NCBI RefSeq assembly: GCF_002797875.1
Contig: NZ_PGFC01000003.1
Coordinates: forward strand, 186,001-250,000
Direction of reading: 5' to 3'
DNA: 64,000 bases
Source of the DNA: Pseudoscardovia suis
GTDB lineage: Bacteria; Actinomycetota; Actinomycetes; Actinomycetales; Bifidobacteriaceae
The stretch's first letter is position 1. Each line of letters opens with the position of its first letter. Below the pieces are notes generated by a model that saw only the letters and a program-made list of their open reading frames with translations, was not told the DNA's origin and ran no database searches. Made by a program: the position numbers and the translations under genes. Below, piece after piece: positions 35,877 to 44,982 of this stretch.

Positions 35877-36467
35877 TCAGCTCCAGTTCATGAACGTAGA
35901 GTCGTTTTTGAGCTGCGAAGCGGTCTTGCACTGCATGTATTGCACCGCCTCGGCATTGCTCTTGTCCGCCCCATACCTGGAAGAAAATCCCATGAATGCG
36001 ATCAGCTCGTCCCCATACCACTGAGGCGCGGTATCGCGATCCAGCGTTGCCGCCACGGACCTGTACTGATCGAGACTTGTCTCATCGAAGCGCGGCAGAC
36101 CGTACCGCTCCCTCAAATACGAGATGATCTGCTGATCGCCTTCAAAATTAGCGAGTGCCGTAGCGGGATCGTCATAGGTCGCCTGCAACGCATGCGCCTG
36201 CCCATCAAGGTCAACCGCAACTTTCACCGAATACGAGCCCCATGAATCCTTGCCGCTTTGCTGCAACGCCGCAGGAACATCCACAAACGACGGCGTCACC
36301 TTCTCGCACCACTGCCGGTATCCTGCAGCGGCACCGGCGATGCCACCCACCAGCACCAGTGCAATCACAGCCGCCAGCGCAATCCACGCCACACCGTTGC
36401 GCTTCACGCGCTGTGCGCCATGCGACTTCACTGATGCTTCCGTCTCAGTCTCCTTGGTATCAGTCAT
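35877..36467 (-). CDS. Small membrane-anchored protein of unknown function
   Basis: 196 residues; ATG at 36467, with GGGAG 5 nt upstream; a TTG 21 bases earlier is less likely. Basic cytoplasmic start, one transmembrane helix (VAWIALAAVIALVLVGGIAGAAAGY, residues ~26-50), then an extracellular domain of ~140 residues with two Cys that could pair. No family is recognised. It may be transcribed alone. Confidence 0.6.
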   Translation of the reverse strand: MTDTKETETEASVKSHGAQRVKRNGVAWIALAAVIALVLVGGIAGAAAGYRQWCEKVTPSFVDVPAALQQSGKDSWGSYSVKVAVDLDGQAHALQATYDDPATALANFEGDQQIISYLRERYGLPRFDETSLDQYRSVAATLDRDTAPQWYGDELIAFMGFSSRYGADKSNAEAVQYMQCKTASQLKNDSTFMNWS

Positions 36468-36863
36468 CATTACTCCCTGATTCTTCAACGGAGATCTTTA
36501 ACAAATCTCCAATAAAGATTTCCCATAAATGCCATGCCCCCAATAAAAATCCCTTTTCATTGTGGAGCCCAATCCCTGTGAATTTTACCAGTGCCAGGCC
36601 AAAACCACACACGGCTTTGAAAGTTTCCAACGTCCCTCGTCTGCATGTCTGGCGTTGAATTTCCTTGCAAATACAGGGAAACAGTCAGCTGTGCCCACAG
36701 TAATAGACGCTCCTCTCACTATAAATCTTCACAATATCTCCCAATTTGTTCGGGTGTAGGAGCTGTCCGTGTCTGGAGGCTACAAAGTCGACGTGGTTCT
36801 TTACAACGAAGACTCATCGTTGAACACAAAACAACCACCGTGACAACCAGCGCAGAAACAAGC

Positions 36864-36895
36864 GGTCCCGCACCCCAGCTCGGGGATGCGGGACC
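36864..36895. terminator. Strong GC hairpin downstream of panE
   Basis: GGTCCCGCA pairs with TGCGGGACC and an inner CCCC/GGGG stem (one bulged A, 5-nt loop). It lacks a long U-run, so termination is likely but not certain. It is 196 bp past the panE stop. Confidence 0.55.
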
Positions 36896-36898
36896 AAC

Positions 36899-36943
36899 GC
36901 GCTCGGGCACACGCGCGCTCGGGCACACGCGCGCTCGGGACAC
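36899..36943. repeat. 16-bp tandem repeat
   Basis: GCGCTCGGGCACACGC occurs twice exactly (36899-36914, 36915-36930), followed by a partial third copy. Confidence 0.85.
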
Positions 36944-37017
36944 ATGACGGCACACAAGGATTCTGCAGCGCCATGCCACAAGCCCTTCCATCAATGGACG
37001 GGGCTGGAGAATCCCGC

Positions 37018-37071
37018 CATCATGCCCTCGCCATCATGCCCTCGCCATCATGCCCTCGCCATCATGCTCTT
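37018..37071. repeat. 14-bp tandem repeat
   Basis: CATCATGCCCTCGC occurs three times exactly (37018, 37032, 37046), followed by a diverged partial copy, 20 bp before the panE stop codon. Confidence 0.9.
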
Positions 37072-37090
37072 CGGCAAGCACACGGTCATG

Positions 37091-38152
37091 TTACTGTGCT
37101 TTCACCGGCAGCGGCTGCACGGCAGCGACAGCTTCCGCTTCTTTCTTCGCGGCGGCGGCAAGCTCAGGATTGTGGATGGCGAAGGCATGCTCAGCCAAAT
37201 GCAGTTCCTGAGTCACGAACTCATGAAGCTTGCACACATAACCGTGCTCGCGGCCCAGCTTGGCGATATAACCGTTGATGTAATCCACCTCGGTGGGGCG
37301 GCCGGTGGTGAGGTCCTGATACATGGACGGATGGTGCAGCGGATGTGCCACGCCTGCGGTGTGCAAAATCGTGGCGACTTCGCTCTCACGCGTGCCCAGC
37401 AGCGGGATGCCCGCCTTCTCGGCGGCTGTGTAGGCTTCGTCCACCAGGCTTTCGGTGAGCCACTTGGCGGCCGGATGCTCAGCGAACTCGCCGAAGCGGA
37501 TCTGGTACATCGTGCACAGCGTGTTGAGCACGGAGTTGAACACGACCTTCGCCAGGCACATGCCGGCGAAGTTGTCCACGATCGTGGGGTTGAGTGTGGC
37601 GGCGGTGAAATCGGCAAAAATCTGCTTCTCCACCTCCGGCGCGCCCTCGGCGCCGCGTGCAGCGATCTGCGGGTCGTATGCACACAGGTTCATCGCCTTG
37701 GCTGTGGCGCCGCCGGTGAAATTGATGTCGCCGGGACCGAACACCACGGCGCCGATGAGCGCGGTGCCGCCGTAAATGTGGTCGGCCGGGAAGTACTGGT
37801 TGAGCTTTTCGAAGTGACCGTATCCGTTCATTGCCGAGAAGACGACCTGATGGTCGCGGAACAGGTGGGCGCAGCGGCGCAGGATCACGTCCAGCTGCAC
37901 CTGCTTGACGAACACGATCCACACGTCCGGGTCGCCCGTGTATTCCTCAGGCGTGAAAATATTGGTCTTGACGAAGTGGCGGTCCTTCTCGTCCTGCGAC
38001 ACATAGAAACCGCCCTGCTTACGCACTGTAGTGACATTCGCGCCCCACGTGTCGATGAAATCCACATGCTTGCCGGCGAACTCCTGCAGCAGCACGCCGA
38101 ACTGCGTGCCCATGCCACCTGCACCGATGACCGCATACTTCAAATCTGCCAT
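37091..38152 (-). CDS. panE: 2-dehydropantoate 2-reductase family protein
   Basis: 353 residues; ATG at 38152 with GGAAAGGA upstream. The N-terminal Rossmann fold YAVIGAGGMGTQFGVLLQ binds NADP. VWIVFVKQVQLDVILRR and the conserved Lys/Asn positions (TLNPTIVDNFAGMCLAKVVFNSVLNTLC) follow the ApbA/PanE pattern, with ESEVATILHTAG and HHPSMYQDLTTGRPTEVDYINGYI near the C terminus. The family reduces ketopantoate to pantoate for CoA synthesis. No other pantothenate gene is nearby, so another 2-oxo acid substrate is possible. Confidence 0.82.
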   Translation of the reverse strand: MADLKYAVIGAGGMGTQFGVLLQEFAGKHVDFIDTWGANVTTVRKQGGFYVSQDEKDRHFVKTNIFTPEEYTGDPDVWIVFVKQVQLDVILRRCAHLFRDHQVVFSAMNGYGHFEKLNQYFPADHIYGGTALIGAVVFGPGDINFTGGATAKAMNLCAYDPQIAARGAEGAPEVEKQIFADFTAATLNPTIVDNFAGMCLAKVVFNSVLNTLCTMYQIRFGEFAEHPAAKWLTESLVDEAYTAAEKAGIPLLGTRESEVATILHTAGVAHPLHHPSMYQDLTTGRPTEVDYINGYIAKLGREHGYVCKLHEFVTQELHLAEHAFAIHNPELAAAAKKEAEAVAAVQPLPVKAQ

Positions 38153-38239
38153 GACGAATCCTTTCCGTCGAATGTGATTACTGTGATTTTTCTGTAACGA
38201 TTGCTGTAACGATTGCTCTTAGGCGCCGAAACCGATGTT

Positions 38240-39487
38240 TCACCAGGCGTTGCCACGGGCGGCGGCGATCCTGCGCGCCGCCTCGGCAAGCGTCGTTGCG
38301 GGCTCGAGCAGGCTCAGGCGCACGAATCCGGCGCCGGTAGGTCCGAAATCAGAGCCGGGGATTACCGCGACGTTCGCCTTGTCGAGCAGCCAGACGGCGA
38401 AATCCTCATCGTTCCAGCCGTGAGGCACCGCAAGCCATGCGAACAAACCGCCATGGGCTGTCGCCAGACGAAGCCCCGCCTGCGCCAATCCGTCGCGCAG
38501 CGCGTGATAGCGGTCACGGTAGCGCACAGCGAGCGTGCGCACGGTGGACTGATCGGAATTGAGCCCTGCCGCGCCAGCCACCTGCACGATGGACGACATG
38601 AGGATGCTCGTTTGCTGATGCACGGATTTGATTGCTGCGAGCAACTGTGCGTTGCCCGCCACGAATCCGCCGCGCCAACCGGCGACCATGTACATCTTCG
38701 ACAGCGATCCCAGCTCGATGCTCACATCGATTGCACCAGGTGTCTCCAGCAGGCTGATGGGCGGCTGTTCGTCGAAACCGATGCCGGCGTAGGCGAAGTC
38801 GTTGAGAATCACGAAATGATGTTCGTGGGCCAGGCGCACGGCGTTGGCGAAGAATTCAGGCGTCGCCACAGCGCCGGTGGGGTTGTTGGGATAGTTGAGG
38901 ATGAGCAGCTTCGCCTCGTCCCATACGGCGCCCGGCACGGCGTCGAGATCAGGCAGGAATCCGTGCTTTTCATCGGTCGGCACCACGTGGACGCGTCCCT
39001 GCACCACCGCCGTCGAGCCTTCGTACTGCGGATAATAGGGGCCCACGAGCACCACCAGGTCGTCTTTGTTGATGAGCGCTTGGATCGCCACCGAGATTCC
39101 CACGGAGGCTCCGGCGACTGCAAGCAGCTGCGTCTTGGGGTCGATGTGCACGCCGTGCTGGCTGCGATACCACGAAGAGATGGCAGACAGGTATTCCGGC
39201 TTGCCGTCGAACGGCGAATACTTGAAGTTGATGGATTCGCGTGCCGCCTTGGCGACGGCATCCTGCATGAACTGCGGCGGTTCACCATCCGGGTTGCCCT
39301 TGGCGAGGTTGATGACCGGCTTGCCGTTCGCCACCGCTGCCGCGACGCGGGCATCCGCCTTGGCGAATGGGTTTGCCGGGATGGCGGCGACGCGATCTGC
39401 AAGCAGGTCGCCCAAATCCGTGCCGTGTCCGCGTGTCTCTTGAGATTGCGACGCCTTCGCCGTTGCTGCCTGTGCCACTGCCGTCAT
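38240..39487 (-). CDS. Class I/II PLP aminotransferase
   Basis: 415 residues from the ATG at 39487, behind GGAGG; 14 in-frame codons upstream have no better site. Fold type I aminotransferase: INLAKGNPDGEPP, AVAGASVGISVAIQAL, LVGPYYPQYEGS, LILNYPNNPTGAVA, ILNDFAYAGIGFD and PLP Lys in GSLSKMYMVAGWRGGFV. It resembles AspC/AlaT or LL-DAP-aminotransferase-like enzymes; amino donor uncertain. It lies 87 bp before panE on the same strand. Confidence 0.83.
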   Translation of the reverse strand: MTAVAQAATAKASQSQETRGHGTDLGDLLADRVAAIPANPFAKADARVAAAVANGKPVINLAKGNPDGEPPQFMQDAVAKAARESINFKYSPFDGKPEYLSAISSWYRSQHGVHIDPKTQLLAVAGASVGISVAIQALINKDDLVVLVGPYYPQYEGSTAVVQGRVHVVPTDEKHGFLPDLDAVPGAVWDEAKLLILNYPNNPTGAVATPEFFANAVRLAHEHHFVILNDFAYAGIGFDEQPPISLLETPGAIDVSIELGSLSKMYMVAGWRGGFVAGNAQLLAAIKSVHQQTSILMSSIVQVAGAAGLNSDQSTVRTLAVRYRDRYHALRDGLAQAGLRLATAHGGLFAWLAVPHGWNDEDFAVWLLDKANVAVIPGSDFGPTGAGFVRLSLLEPATTLAEAARRIAAARGNAW

Positions 39488-39813
39488 GCATGTCCTCCGT
39501 TCTCCGCTCCCCTGCATACCCCGGGGCATCCGAAGGACTCCTGGGGATTCAAGGCTTTCCTTGCGATCTGGAAGACACGATAGGCATGGTGGCGATCCCC
39601 CGCACCGCCGTGCCTATATGTATTACTTATGCCGCGCCATCACAGCCGCAACGCAGCCAAGCCGCCATGGATTCATCAGCGCAGCCTCGTCATCGAAACC
39701 GCACAGCAACAACAATGGCGGCGCCGTGTGATTCACGACGCCGCCATCAGTTAGCTTCAATCCCTGTGCAGTTGCTTGTGTGCAGTTGCTTGTGTGCGGT
39801 TACTTGTGTGCGG
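39488..39813. other. Gene-free stretch upstream of the aminotransferase
   Basis: 326 bp. The left part should hold the aminotransferase promoter. The right end is filled by the 14-bp repeat block. No gene is seen. Confidence 0.45.
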
Positions 39814-39820
39814 TTACTTG
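39765..39820. repeat. Four 14-bp tandem repeats across the acyl-CoA ligase stop codon
   Basis: Units of exactly 14 bp (TGTGCAGTTGCTTG twice, TGTGCGGTTACTTG twice) begin at 39765, 39779, 39793 and 39807. The gene's TAA lies inside the last copy; the two coding-side copies each contain the TAA word. Confidence 0.9.
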
Positions 39821-41658
39821 TTTTTGCGCGGCACGTAGATGTCCGTGTCGATGAGCTTGCGGTAATGCTCCACGATGACGCTGCGGCGGGCCTTGAGGCT
39901 CGGGGTGAGCATCTCGTTGTCCACGCTCCACACGTCGGGCACGATTCGGAACTCACGAATGGATTCAGCACGGGAGACCTGGCTGTTCGCCGCATCCACG
40001 AGGCGCTCCACCTCCGCATGCACCGCGGGGTTCGCGGCGGCCTCCTCCAGATTCGCCACGGGTTCGCCGCCTTGGGTGGCGAGCCAATCGTTGACACCGG
40101 CAAGGTCGAGCGTCACCAGCGCCGCAACGAACGGCTTGCCGTCGCCGATGACGAGGCACTGATCGACGATCTCGCTCTTCATCACGGCGGCTTCGAGCTC
40201 ACCGGGCGACACGTTCTTGCCACCGGCGGTGATGATGATGTCTTTCTTGCGGCCTTTGAGCTGGATGAAACCCTCGTCGTCGATGTCACCCAGGTCACCG
40301 GTATGCAGCCATCCGTCGGTGATCTGCTGCTCAGTGAGTTCCGGATGGTTGTGGTATCCGCGGCACACGGAGGGACTCTTGATGAGCACTTCGCCATAAT
40401 CGGCGCCCGGCTCACGCTTGGCGATGCCGAACGTGATGCCATTGAGCGGCAGACCGATCGTGCCGATCTTGTAGCCGTGGAACGGATTGACAGAGCAGGG
40501 AGCGGTGGTTTCCGTCATGCCATAGCCTTCGAGCAGCGGCATGCCGATGCCGTTGAAGAAGTGCGACAGGTCGGGTGCGATGGCGGCGCCGCCGGAGATG
40601 GCGCGTCCCGCTCGGCCTCCGAACACGTCGATGATCTTGCTATACACGGCCTTCTTGTAGAAGTTGTAGCGGAGGCGCTCGCCCAGCGGCAGCTGCTTGC
40701 CGGCCTGCTGCGCGCGGCTCCAGTCGCGGGCGGTGATGGCGGCACGATTGAACAGGCGTCCCTTGAAGCCGGTGCCGGCCCGCTGCGATGCCGCGTTGTA
40801 CACTTTCTCGAACACGCGCGGCACGGCGAGGATCAGCGTGGGCTTGAATTCCTGGAAGTCCTTGATGATTGTCTTGAAATTGGATCCCAGGCCAAGCTTC
40901 ACAGTGCCTGCGAGGCAGATGAACTGCATGTATCGGGCGAACACGTGAGCCAGCGGCAGGAACAGCCACATGGCCTGGTCCTCGCCCAGCGTGAACTCAG
41001 GCATGTATTGGAATCCCGAATACACGGTGAACACGAAGTTCGCATGCGTCAGCTCAATGCCCTTGGGCGTGCCGGTGGAACCGGATGTGTAGACGATTGT
41101 GGCGAGCACGTCGCCATGCGTGGCGGCGCGGCGTTCCTCGAACTCTGCGTCCGACACCCCTTCGCCCAGTTCCTCGATGGCGTCGATCGCGCCGGTCTGC
41201 AACACGTAGATGTCGCGCAGCGTGGGGCATTCGTCCTTGACGGTCATGACCTTGTCACGCTGTGCATCCGTGCCGCAGATCATGCACTTGACGGTCGAAT
41301 CGTTGCAGATCATCTTGATCTGCGCCGCTGAATTCGTCTCGTAGATCGGCACGACGACGCATCCGATGGACAGCGTGGCGAAATCAAGCGCCGTCCACTG
41401 CCAGCTCGTGCTGGCGAGAATGGCGATGGAATCGCCGGGCATGAAACCCTTGGCGATGAGTCCCTTGGCGAGTGCCACGACTTCGGCTCGAAATGCGGTG
41501 CCGGTAAAACCCTGCCACTGACCGCTGTCGTCACGGTAGCGGATGATCTCTTCATCCGGCGTGCGCTTGGCGCGGTCGTCTAGCAAATCGAAGATGTTTT
41601 TGTCGGCGTCTATCGGCTTGAGCAGCTTCGTCGTTGTCTGCTTCACGATGTCAACCAT
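39814..41658 (-). CDS. Long-chain fatty-acid-CoA ligase (AMP-forming)
   Basis: 614 residues, the usual length of FadD15-type actinobacterial and eukaryotic-like ligases. ATP/AMP motif YTSGSTGTPKGIELTHAN, FLPLAHVFARY, GYGMTETTAP, WLHTGDLG, the KGRKKDIIITAGGKNVSP hinge and the C-terminal lysine region are intact. It activates fatty acids to acyl-CoA for lipid remodelling; bifidobacteria lack beta-oxidation, so a biosynthetic or membrane role is more likely (inference). Single gene; the 3' end lies in a 14-bp tandem repeat. Confidence 0.92.
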   Translation of the reverse strand: MVDIVKQTTTKLLKPIDADKNIFDLLDDRAKRTPDEEIIRYRDDSGQWQGFTGTAFRAEVVALAKGLIAKGFMPGDSIAILASTSWQWTALDFATLSIGCVVVPIYETNSAAQIKMICNDSTVKCMICGTDAQRDKVMTVKDECPTLRDIYVLQTGAIDAIEELGEGVSDAEFEERRAATHGDVLATIVYTSGSTGTPKGIELTHANFVFTVYSGFQYMPEFTLGEDQAMWLFLPLAHVFARYMQFICLAGTVKLGLGSNFKTIIKDFQEFKPTLILAVPRVFEKVYNAASQRAGTGFKGRLFNRAAITARDWSRAQQAGKQLPLGERLRYNFYKKAVYSKIIDVFGGRAGRAISGGAAIAPDLSHFFNGIGMPLLEGYGMTETTAPCSVNPFHGYKIGTIGLPLNGITFGIAKREPGADYGEVLIKSPSVCRGYHNHPELTEQQITDGWLHTGDLGDIDDEGFIQLKGRKKDIIITAGGKNVSPGELEAAVMKSEIVDQCLVIGDGKPFVAALVTLDLAGVNDWLATQGGEPVANLEEAAANPAVHAEVERLVDAANSQVSRAESIREFRIVPDVWSVDNEMLTPSLKARRSVIVEHYRKLIDTDIYVPRKNK

Positions 41659-41758
41659 GGCGCTTCCTTCCTTGGATTACCTGTGCGTAGGTTACTGCTG
41701 TGTCAAATTATAGTGACGCAACGCACCCTCGGCTTGCCAAGGAAGTCCCATGGTTCTT

Positions 41759-43102
41759 TCATTCCGCTTTCAGCGTAGGCTTGAGCGCCCTCGTGCGCAT
41801 GGCGGCGCCCGGAACCACCGGCTGCTCGCACGGCAGGGAGAACACGTGCGTGGGGTTGTTGGCAGCGTCCGCATGCATGCCGTCAGCGTCGCGAATGTCG
41901 TCTGCGACGGTGAGCTGCATGGGCGGCACGCCGGGTTGGAGGATTTCGATGGACTGGCCGGGCACGATCTTGTTGCGTCCGATGAACGTCACACGTCCGT
42001 CACGCCACCCCAATACGTCTCCCACCACAATCCAATCGCGGTAGTATCCGCCGCGGTCCACGTTCTGGCCGGCGGGCACATCGTGATACCAAAATCCCGT
42101 GCAATAGTCACGATGCGAGACTTTGTATGGCTCGTCGAGCAACCATGAGGATGGCGTGAATTCCTTGGGATCCGCCTGCTCGCCTGCCTCGATGCGTTCG
42201 TCGCGCCATGCCAGGTACTCGTCCACCGCGCACTTGTAGGCGTTCGTCATGGCGGCGACATAGTAGGCGCTCTTGGCACGGCCTTCGATCTTGAGGCTTG
42301 TGGCGCCCGCCTCGATGACCTCGCCGATGTGAGGCAGCATGTTCATGTCTTGGGAATTGAAGACGTAGGAGCCGCCTTCGGTCTCCTCCACCGGGAAGTA
42401 CTGCCCTGGGCGCTTCTCTTCCACCACCGAGTAACGCCAACGGCAAGGCTGGGCGCATTCGCCGTGGTTGCCGGAACGGCCGGTGAGGAAGTTCGAGATA
42501 AGGCAGCGTCCGGAAAACGCCATGCACATCGAACCATGCACGAAGCATTCGATGTCAAGGTCGTCGGGCGTGTGTGCGCGGATTTGCGCCACGTCCTCCA
42601 ACGCAAGCTCACGGGCGAGCACGACGCGCTTGGCACCCAAGTCGCGCAACGTCGCGGCGGCGAGGTAATTGGTGACGCCCGCCTGTGTGGAAATGTGAAT
42701 CTCCAGACGGGGCGCGACCTGACGCGCCATCATCATGACGCCGATGTCGGTCACGATCACTGCGTCCACTCCCACACGGTCCAGCTGCCCCAAGTATTCG
42801 CGGATTCCTTCGACTTCGGGATTCGTGGGCAGAATGTTGCACGTCACATAGATGCGCGCCCCGCGTTCATGCGCATATTCGGCGGCCTCATGCAGCTCAT
42901 CGAGCGTGAAATTGCGCGGCGCCGACCTCATGCCGAACATCTTTCCCGAGCAATACACCGCGTCGGCGCCGAAATCCACCGCAGCCTTGAACGCCGTCAT
43001 GTTGCCTGCCGGCGCAAGGACTTCCGGCCTGCGACGGCGCGCGATGATCGGTTTGGAGGTTTCGCTCGAATAGCTTGTGGTGGCGTTCATCTCCACGCTC
43101 AT
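41759..43102 (-). CDS. Peptidase U32-family protein, probable tRNA hydroxylation factor TrhP-like
   Basis: 447 residues; ATG at 43102 with AAGGA 4 nt upstream; the longer frame has no start signal. U32 signature: RPEVLAPAGNMTAFKAAVDFGADAVYCSGKMFGMRSAP, then EIHISTQAGVTNYLAAATLRDLGAKRVVLAREL and the iron-sulfur or Cys block HGSMCMAFSGRCLISNFLTGRSGNHGECAQPCRW. A C-terminal beta domain (GDVLGWRDGRVTFIGRN) resembles that of TrhP (YegQ), which acts in prephenate-dependent hydroxylation of tRNA U34. Annotated as protease in many genomes, but RNA modification is the better guess. Confidence 0.85.
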   Translation of the reverse strand: MSVEMNATTSYSSETSKPIIARRRRPEVLAPAGNMTAFKAAVDFGADAVYCSGKMFGMRSAPRNFTLDELHEAAEYAHERGARIYVTCNILPTNPEVEGIREYLGQLDRVGVDAVIVTDIGVMMMARQVAPRLEIHISTQAGVTNYLAAATLRDLGAKRVVLARELALEDVAQIRAHTPDDLDIECFVHGSMCMAFSGRCLISNFLTGRSGNHGECAQPCRWRYSVVEEKRPGQYFPVEETEGGSYVFNSQDMNMLPHIGEVIEAGATSLKIEGRAKSAYYVAAMTNAYKCAVDEYLAWRDERIEAGEQADPKEFTPSSWLLDEPYKVSHRDYCTGFWYHDVPAGQNVDRGGYYRDWIVVGDVLGWRDGRVTFIGRNKIVPGQSIEILQPGVPPMQLTVADDIRDADGMHADAANNPTHVFSLPCEQPVVPGAAMRTRALKPTLKAE

Positions 43103-43467
43103 GGTTTCCTTCTGGTAGTATTTATGAACAAAAAGGGCATAGGGACAATGCACGTCTGTGCAGTGAGACAGGCATCCAGTGGCACAAGCGTCCAGCAGCA
43201 CTGACACCAAGCAACATGGACGTCCAGCAGCACAGGCGTTCAGCGTAACGGACTGTCCCCGGTCACGGGCGATTCGCCGCTACCAAAGGATCAACCTTAT
43301 CGGAGAATCAACCTCACTGACGAATCAGTGCTACCGATGAATCAGTGTTATCGACGAATCAACGTTACCGACGAATCACAGTGGATTCGCACGGAACAGG
43401 CATTGGCACCGCCCCCAGAGTAGCACTGCCAGCCGCCGCCCATCGGCCGGCGGAGGAAGGAGATCCC
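43103..43467. other. Divergent intergenic region with 17-bp repeats
   Basis: 365 bp between the U32 gene and the exported protein. Contains CCAGCAGCAC repeats (~43190-43230) and the six-copy 17-bp repeat. Promoters for both genes should lie here; none is assigned. Confidence 0.5.
43282..43383. repeat. Six 17-bp tandem repeats
   Basis: Units of exactly 17 bp (ACCGACGAATCAACGTT and variants) begin at 43282, 43299, 43316, 43333, 43350 and 43367. The GAATCA core is kept in all but the first, which has GGATCA. Confidence 0.88.
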
Positions 43468-44925
43468 ATGAAAAACTCAACAATCGCGCGACCTGATGCA
43501 CAGCGCCCCCAAAAAAGCGTCATGAAAGCCGAGAGTAAAGACACCAAGCCGCGACGCGGCATGGGACGTGCCATTGCCGCGGGTGTGGTGACATGCCTGG
43601 CGCTGGTGGCAGGCATCGCCTGGGGATGGTTCAACCGTGGGGTAACGGTCATCTCGAGCATCGATCTGGACCGCACTGTGGGCGTGGCGTACTTCGCCCC
43701 ACAACGCAATTCCTTCCTGCCGTGGGAAAACACCGGGATCCTCGCATTCGTCTACGACGATGGCAGCTATCACATGGTAGAGGCGGATGCCCTCAACGGA
43801 GCGCAACCGCTGTGGACTGACGAGGGGCTCATCGTCCCCGGCGATCATCACACGCGGCTCATCACCGCACCGAACGGGCATACTCGTGCTGACTCGCAGA
43901 ATGCTCCCGACGGAGCCGCCGTTCTCGACATGGTTGCGTCGTTGGAACTGTCCAACGGCCATTTCGAAGCATATTCGTCGGGCGATGGAAACGTGGCGAT
44001 GTCGCTCACCTCATCGCATGGCACAGCAACGGCAAACGCCAGGATTCCGCAGGCGTCCGGCACGCTCACCAGCGGCAATCCGAGCGCCGTGCACCAACTT
44101 GGCTACGCCGCATGCGGCGATGACGTCTATGCGCTCATCCATGAAACCCCTGCGACACGCAGCACCGGCACGGCGGGCATCAGCACATTGCTTCATGTTG
44201 CATCGAACGGCTCGTTGCTTGATTCCCACGGCACGGCCATGCAATCGGCGGACACGGCGCACAGCGATATCTCCGACGTCACGATAGGCGAATCTGTCAT
44301 GACCGATGCCGGAGCGCCCTCCGCCCCGACGGCACTGGCATCCACAGCGGCATGCAACGCCGGAGTGTTCTCCATCATCACGGTGAACTCCGCCAACGAC
44401 GGCTCTGACTCGGGCAACACCGCACTATCGCTCAGCTCGTGGGACACCACGACCGGCCGCCATAGCGTGAAGGCGCTGCACGGCACTGATGGCGGCATCT
44501 TCACGCTTGCAAATGCGGATCTGACGCCGGCCACCGCTGCCGGCGGCAGCATCGCACATGACGGTGCAATCTACTGGTTCACGGCATCCCGCACGCTCAA
44601 CCGCACCAGCCTCTCGGACGGTGTCACACGCACGATCAGCGACGCGCACTCCCAGGGCGCCACCAACGCTAACCCTGCCGTGGCCGCGTGGTTCAGCACG
44701 GACCTGGCAACGGTCTTCTCTGCCGGTGCATCCGCGACGTCGGACGATTCCCGCGCATCCCAAGGGGATGCCGAGCTGATCGCGGTGGACACATCCAACG
44801 GCAACACCGTGGGCTCACTTCGCGTGCAAGGCCTGTGCACACGCGTGAAACAATTCAGCCAAACCATGGTGTTGCAAGGTTTCGCAGCGAATCCTTCGTA
44901 CCGTTGGCCGACGCCCACCAACTGA
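43468..44925 (+). CDS. Membrane-anchored exported protein of unknown function
   Basis: 485 residues; ATG at 43468 behind GGAGGAAGGAGA. Basic cytoplasmic N terminus (~30 residues), one transmembrane helix (GVVTCLALVAGIAWGWF), then ~430 extracellular residues rich in Ser, Thr, Ala and Asp, with repeated beta-type segments (GILAFVYDDGSYHMVEADALNG; GDDVYALIHETP; GAIYWFTASRTLNRTSLSDG) that suggest a beta-propeller-like fold. No family is recognised. Convergent with the HAD gene 57 bp downstream. Confidence 0.65.
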   Translation: MKNSTIARPDAQRPQKSVMKAESKDTKPRRGMGRAIAAGVVTCLALVAGIAWGWFNRGVTVISSIDLDRTVGVAYFAPQRNSFLPWENTGILAFVYDDGSYHMVEADALNGAQPLWTDEGLIVPGDHHTRLITAPNGHTRADSQNAPDGAAVLDMVASLELSNGHFEAYSSGDGNVAMSLTSSHGTATANARIPQASGTLTSGNPSAVHQLGYAACGDDVYALIHETPATRSTGTAGISTLLHVASNGSLLDSHGTAMQSADTAHSDISDVTIGESVMTDAGAPSAPTALASTAACNAGVFSIITVNSANDGSDSGNTALSLSSWDTTTGRHSVKALHGTDGGIFTLANADLTPATAAGGSIAHDGAIYWFTASRTLNRTSLSDGVTRTISDAHSQGATNANPAVAAWFSTDLATVFSAGASATSDDSRASQGDAELIAVDTSNGNTVGSLRVQGLCTRVKQFSQTMVLQGFAANPSYRWPTPTN

Positions 44926-44982
44926 CGCGCTGACCGGCTGGTGCGCACACCAGCCGACATACACCAGCCGACGCACCGACGC

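Larger units (their letters stand above)
36468..37090. other. Gene-free stretch with hairpin and repeats
   Basis: 623 bp. Bases ~36480-36760 are AT-richer, with no gene. They are followed by the hairpin at 36864 and two tandem repeat blocks (36899-36943 and 37018-37071) up to the panE 3' end. The promoter of the small membrane protein gene should be near 36500. Confidence 0.5.

Noticed and set aside
39367-41331. 654-codon plus-strand frame opposite the acyl-CoA ligase
   Set aside because: Mirror of a conserved coding region; the translation is Arg/His-rich without domains.
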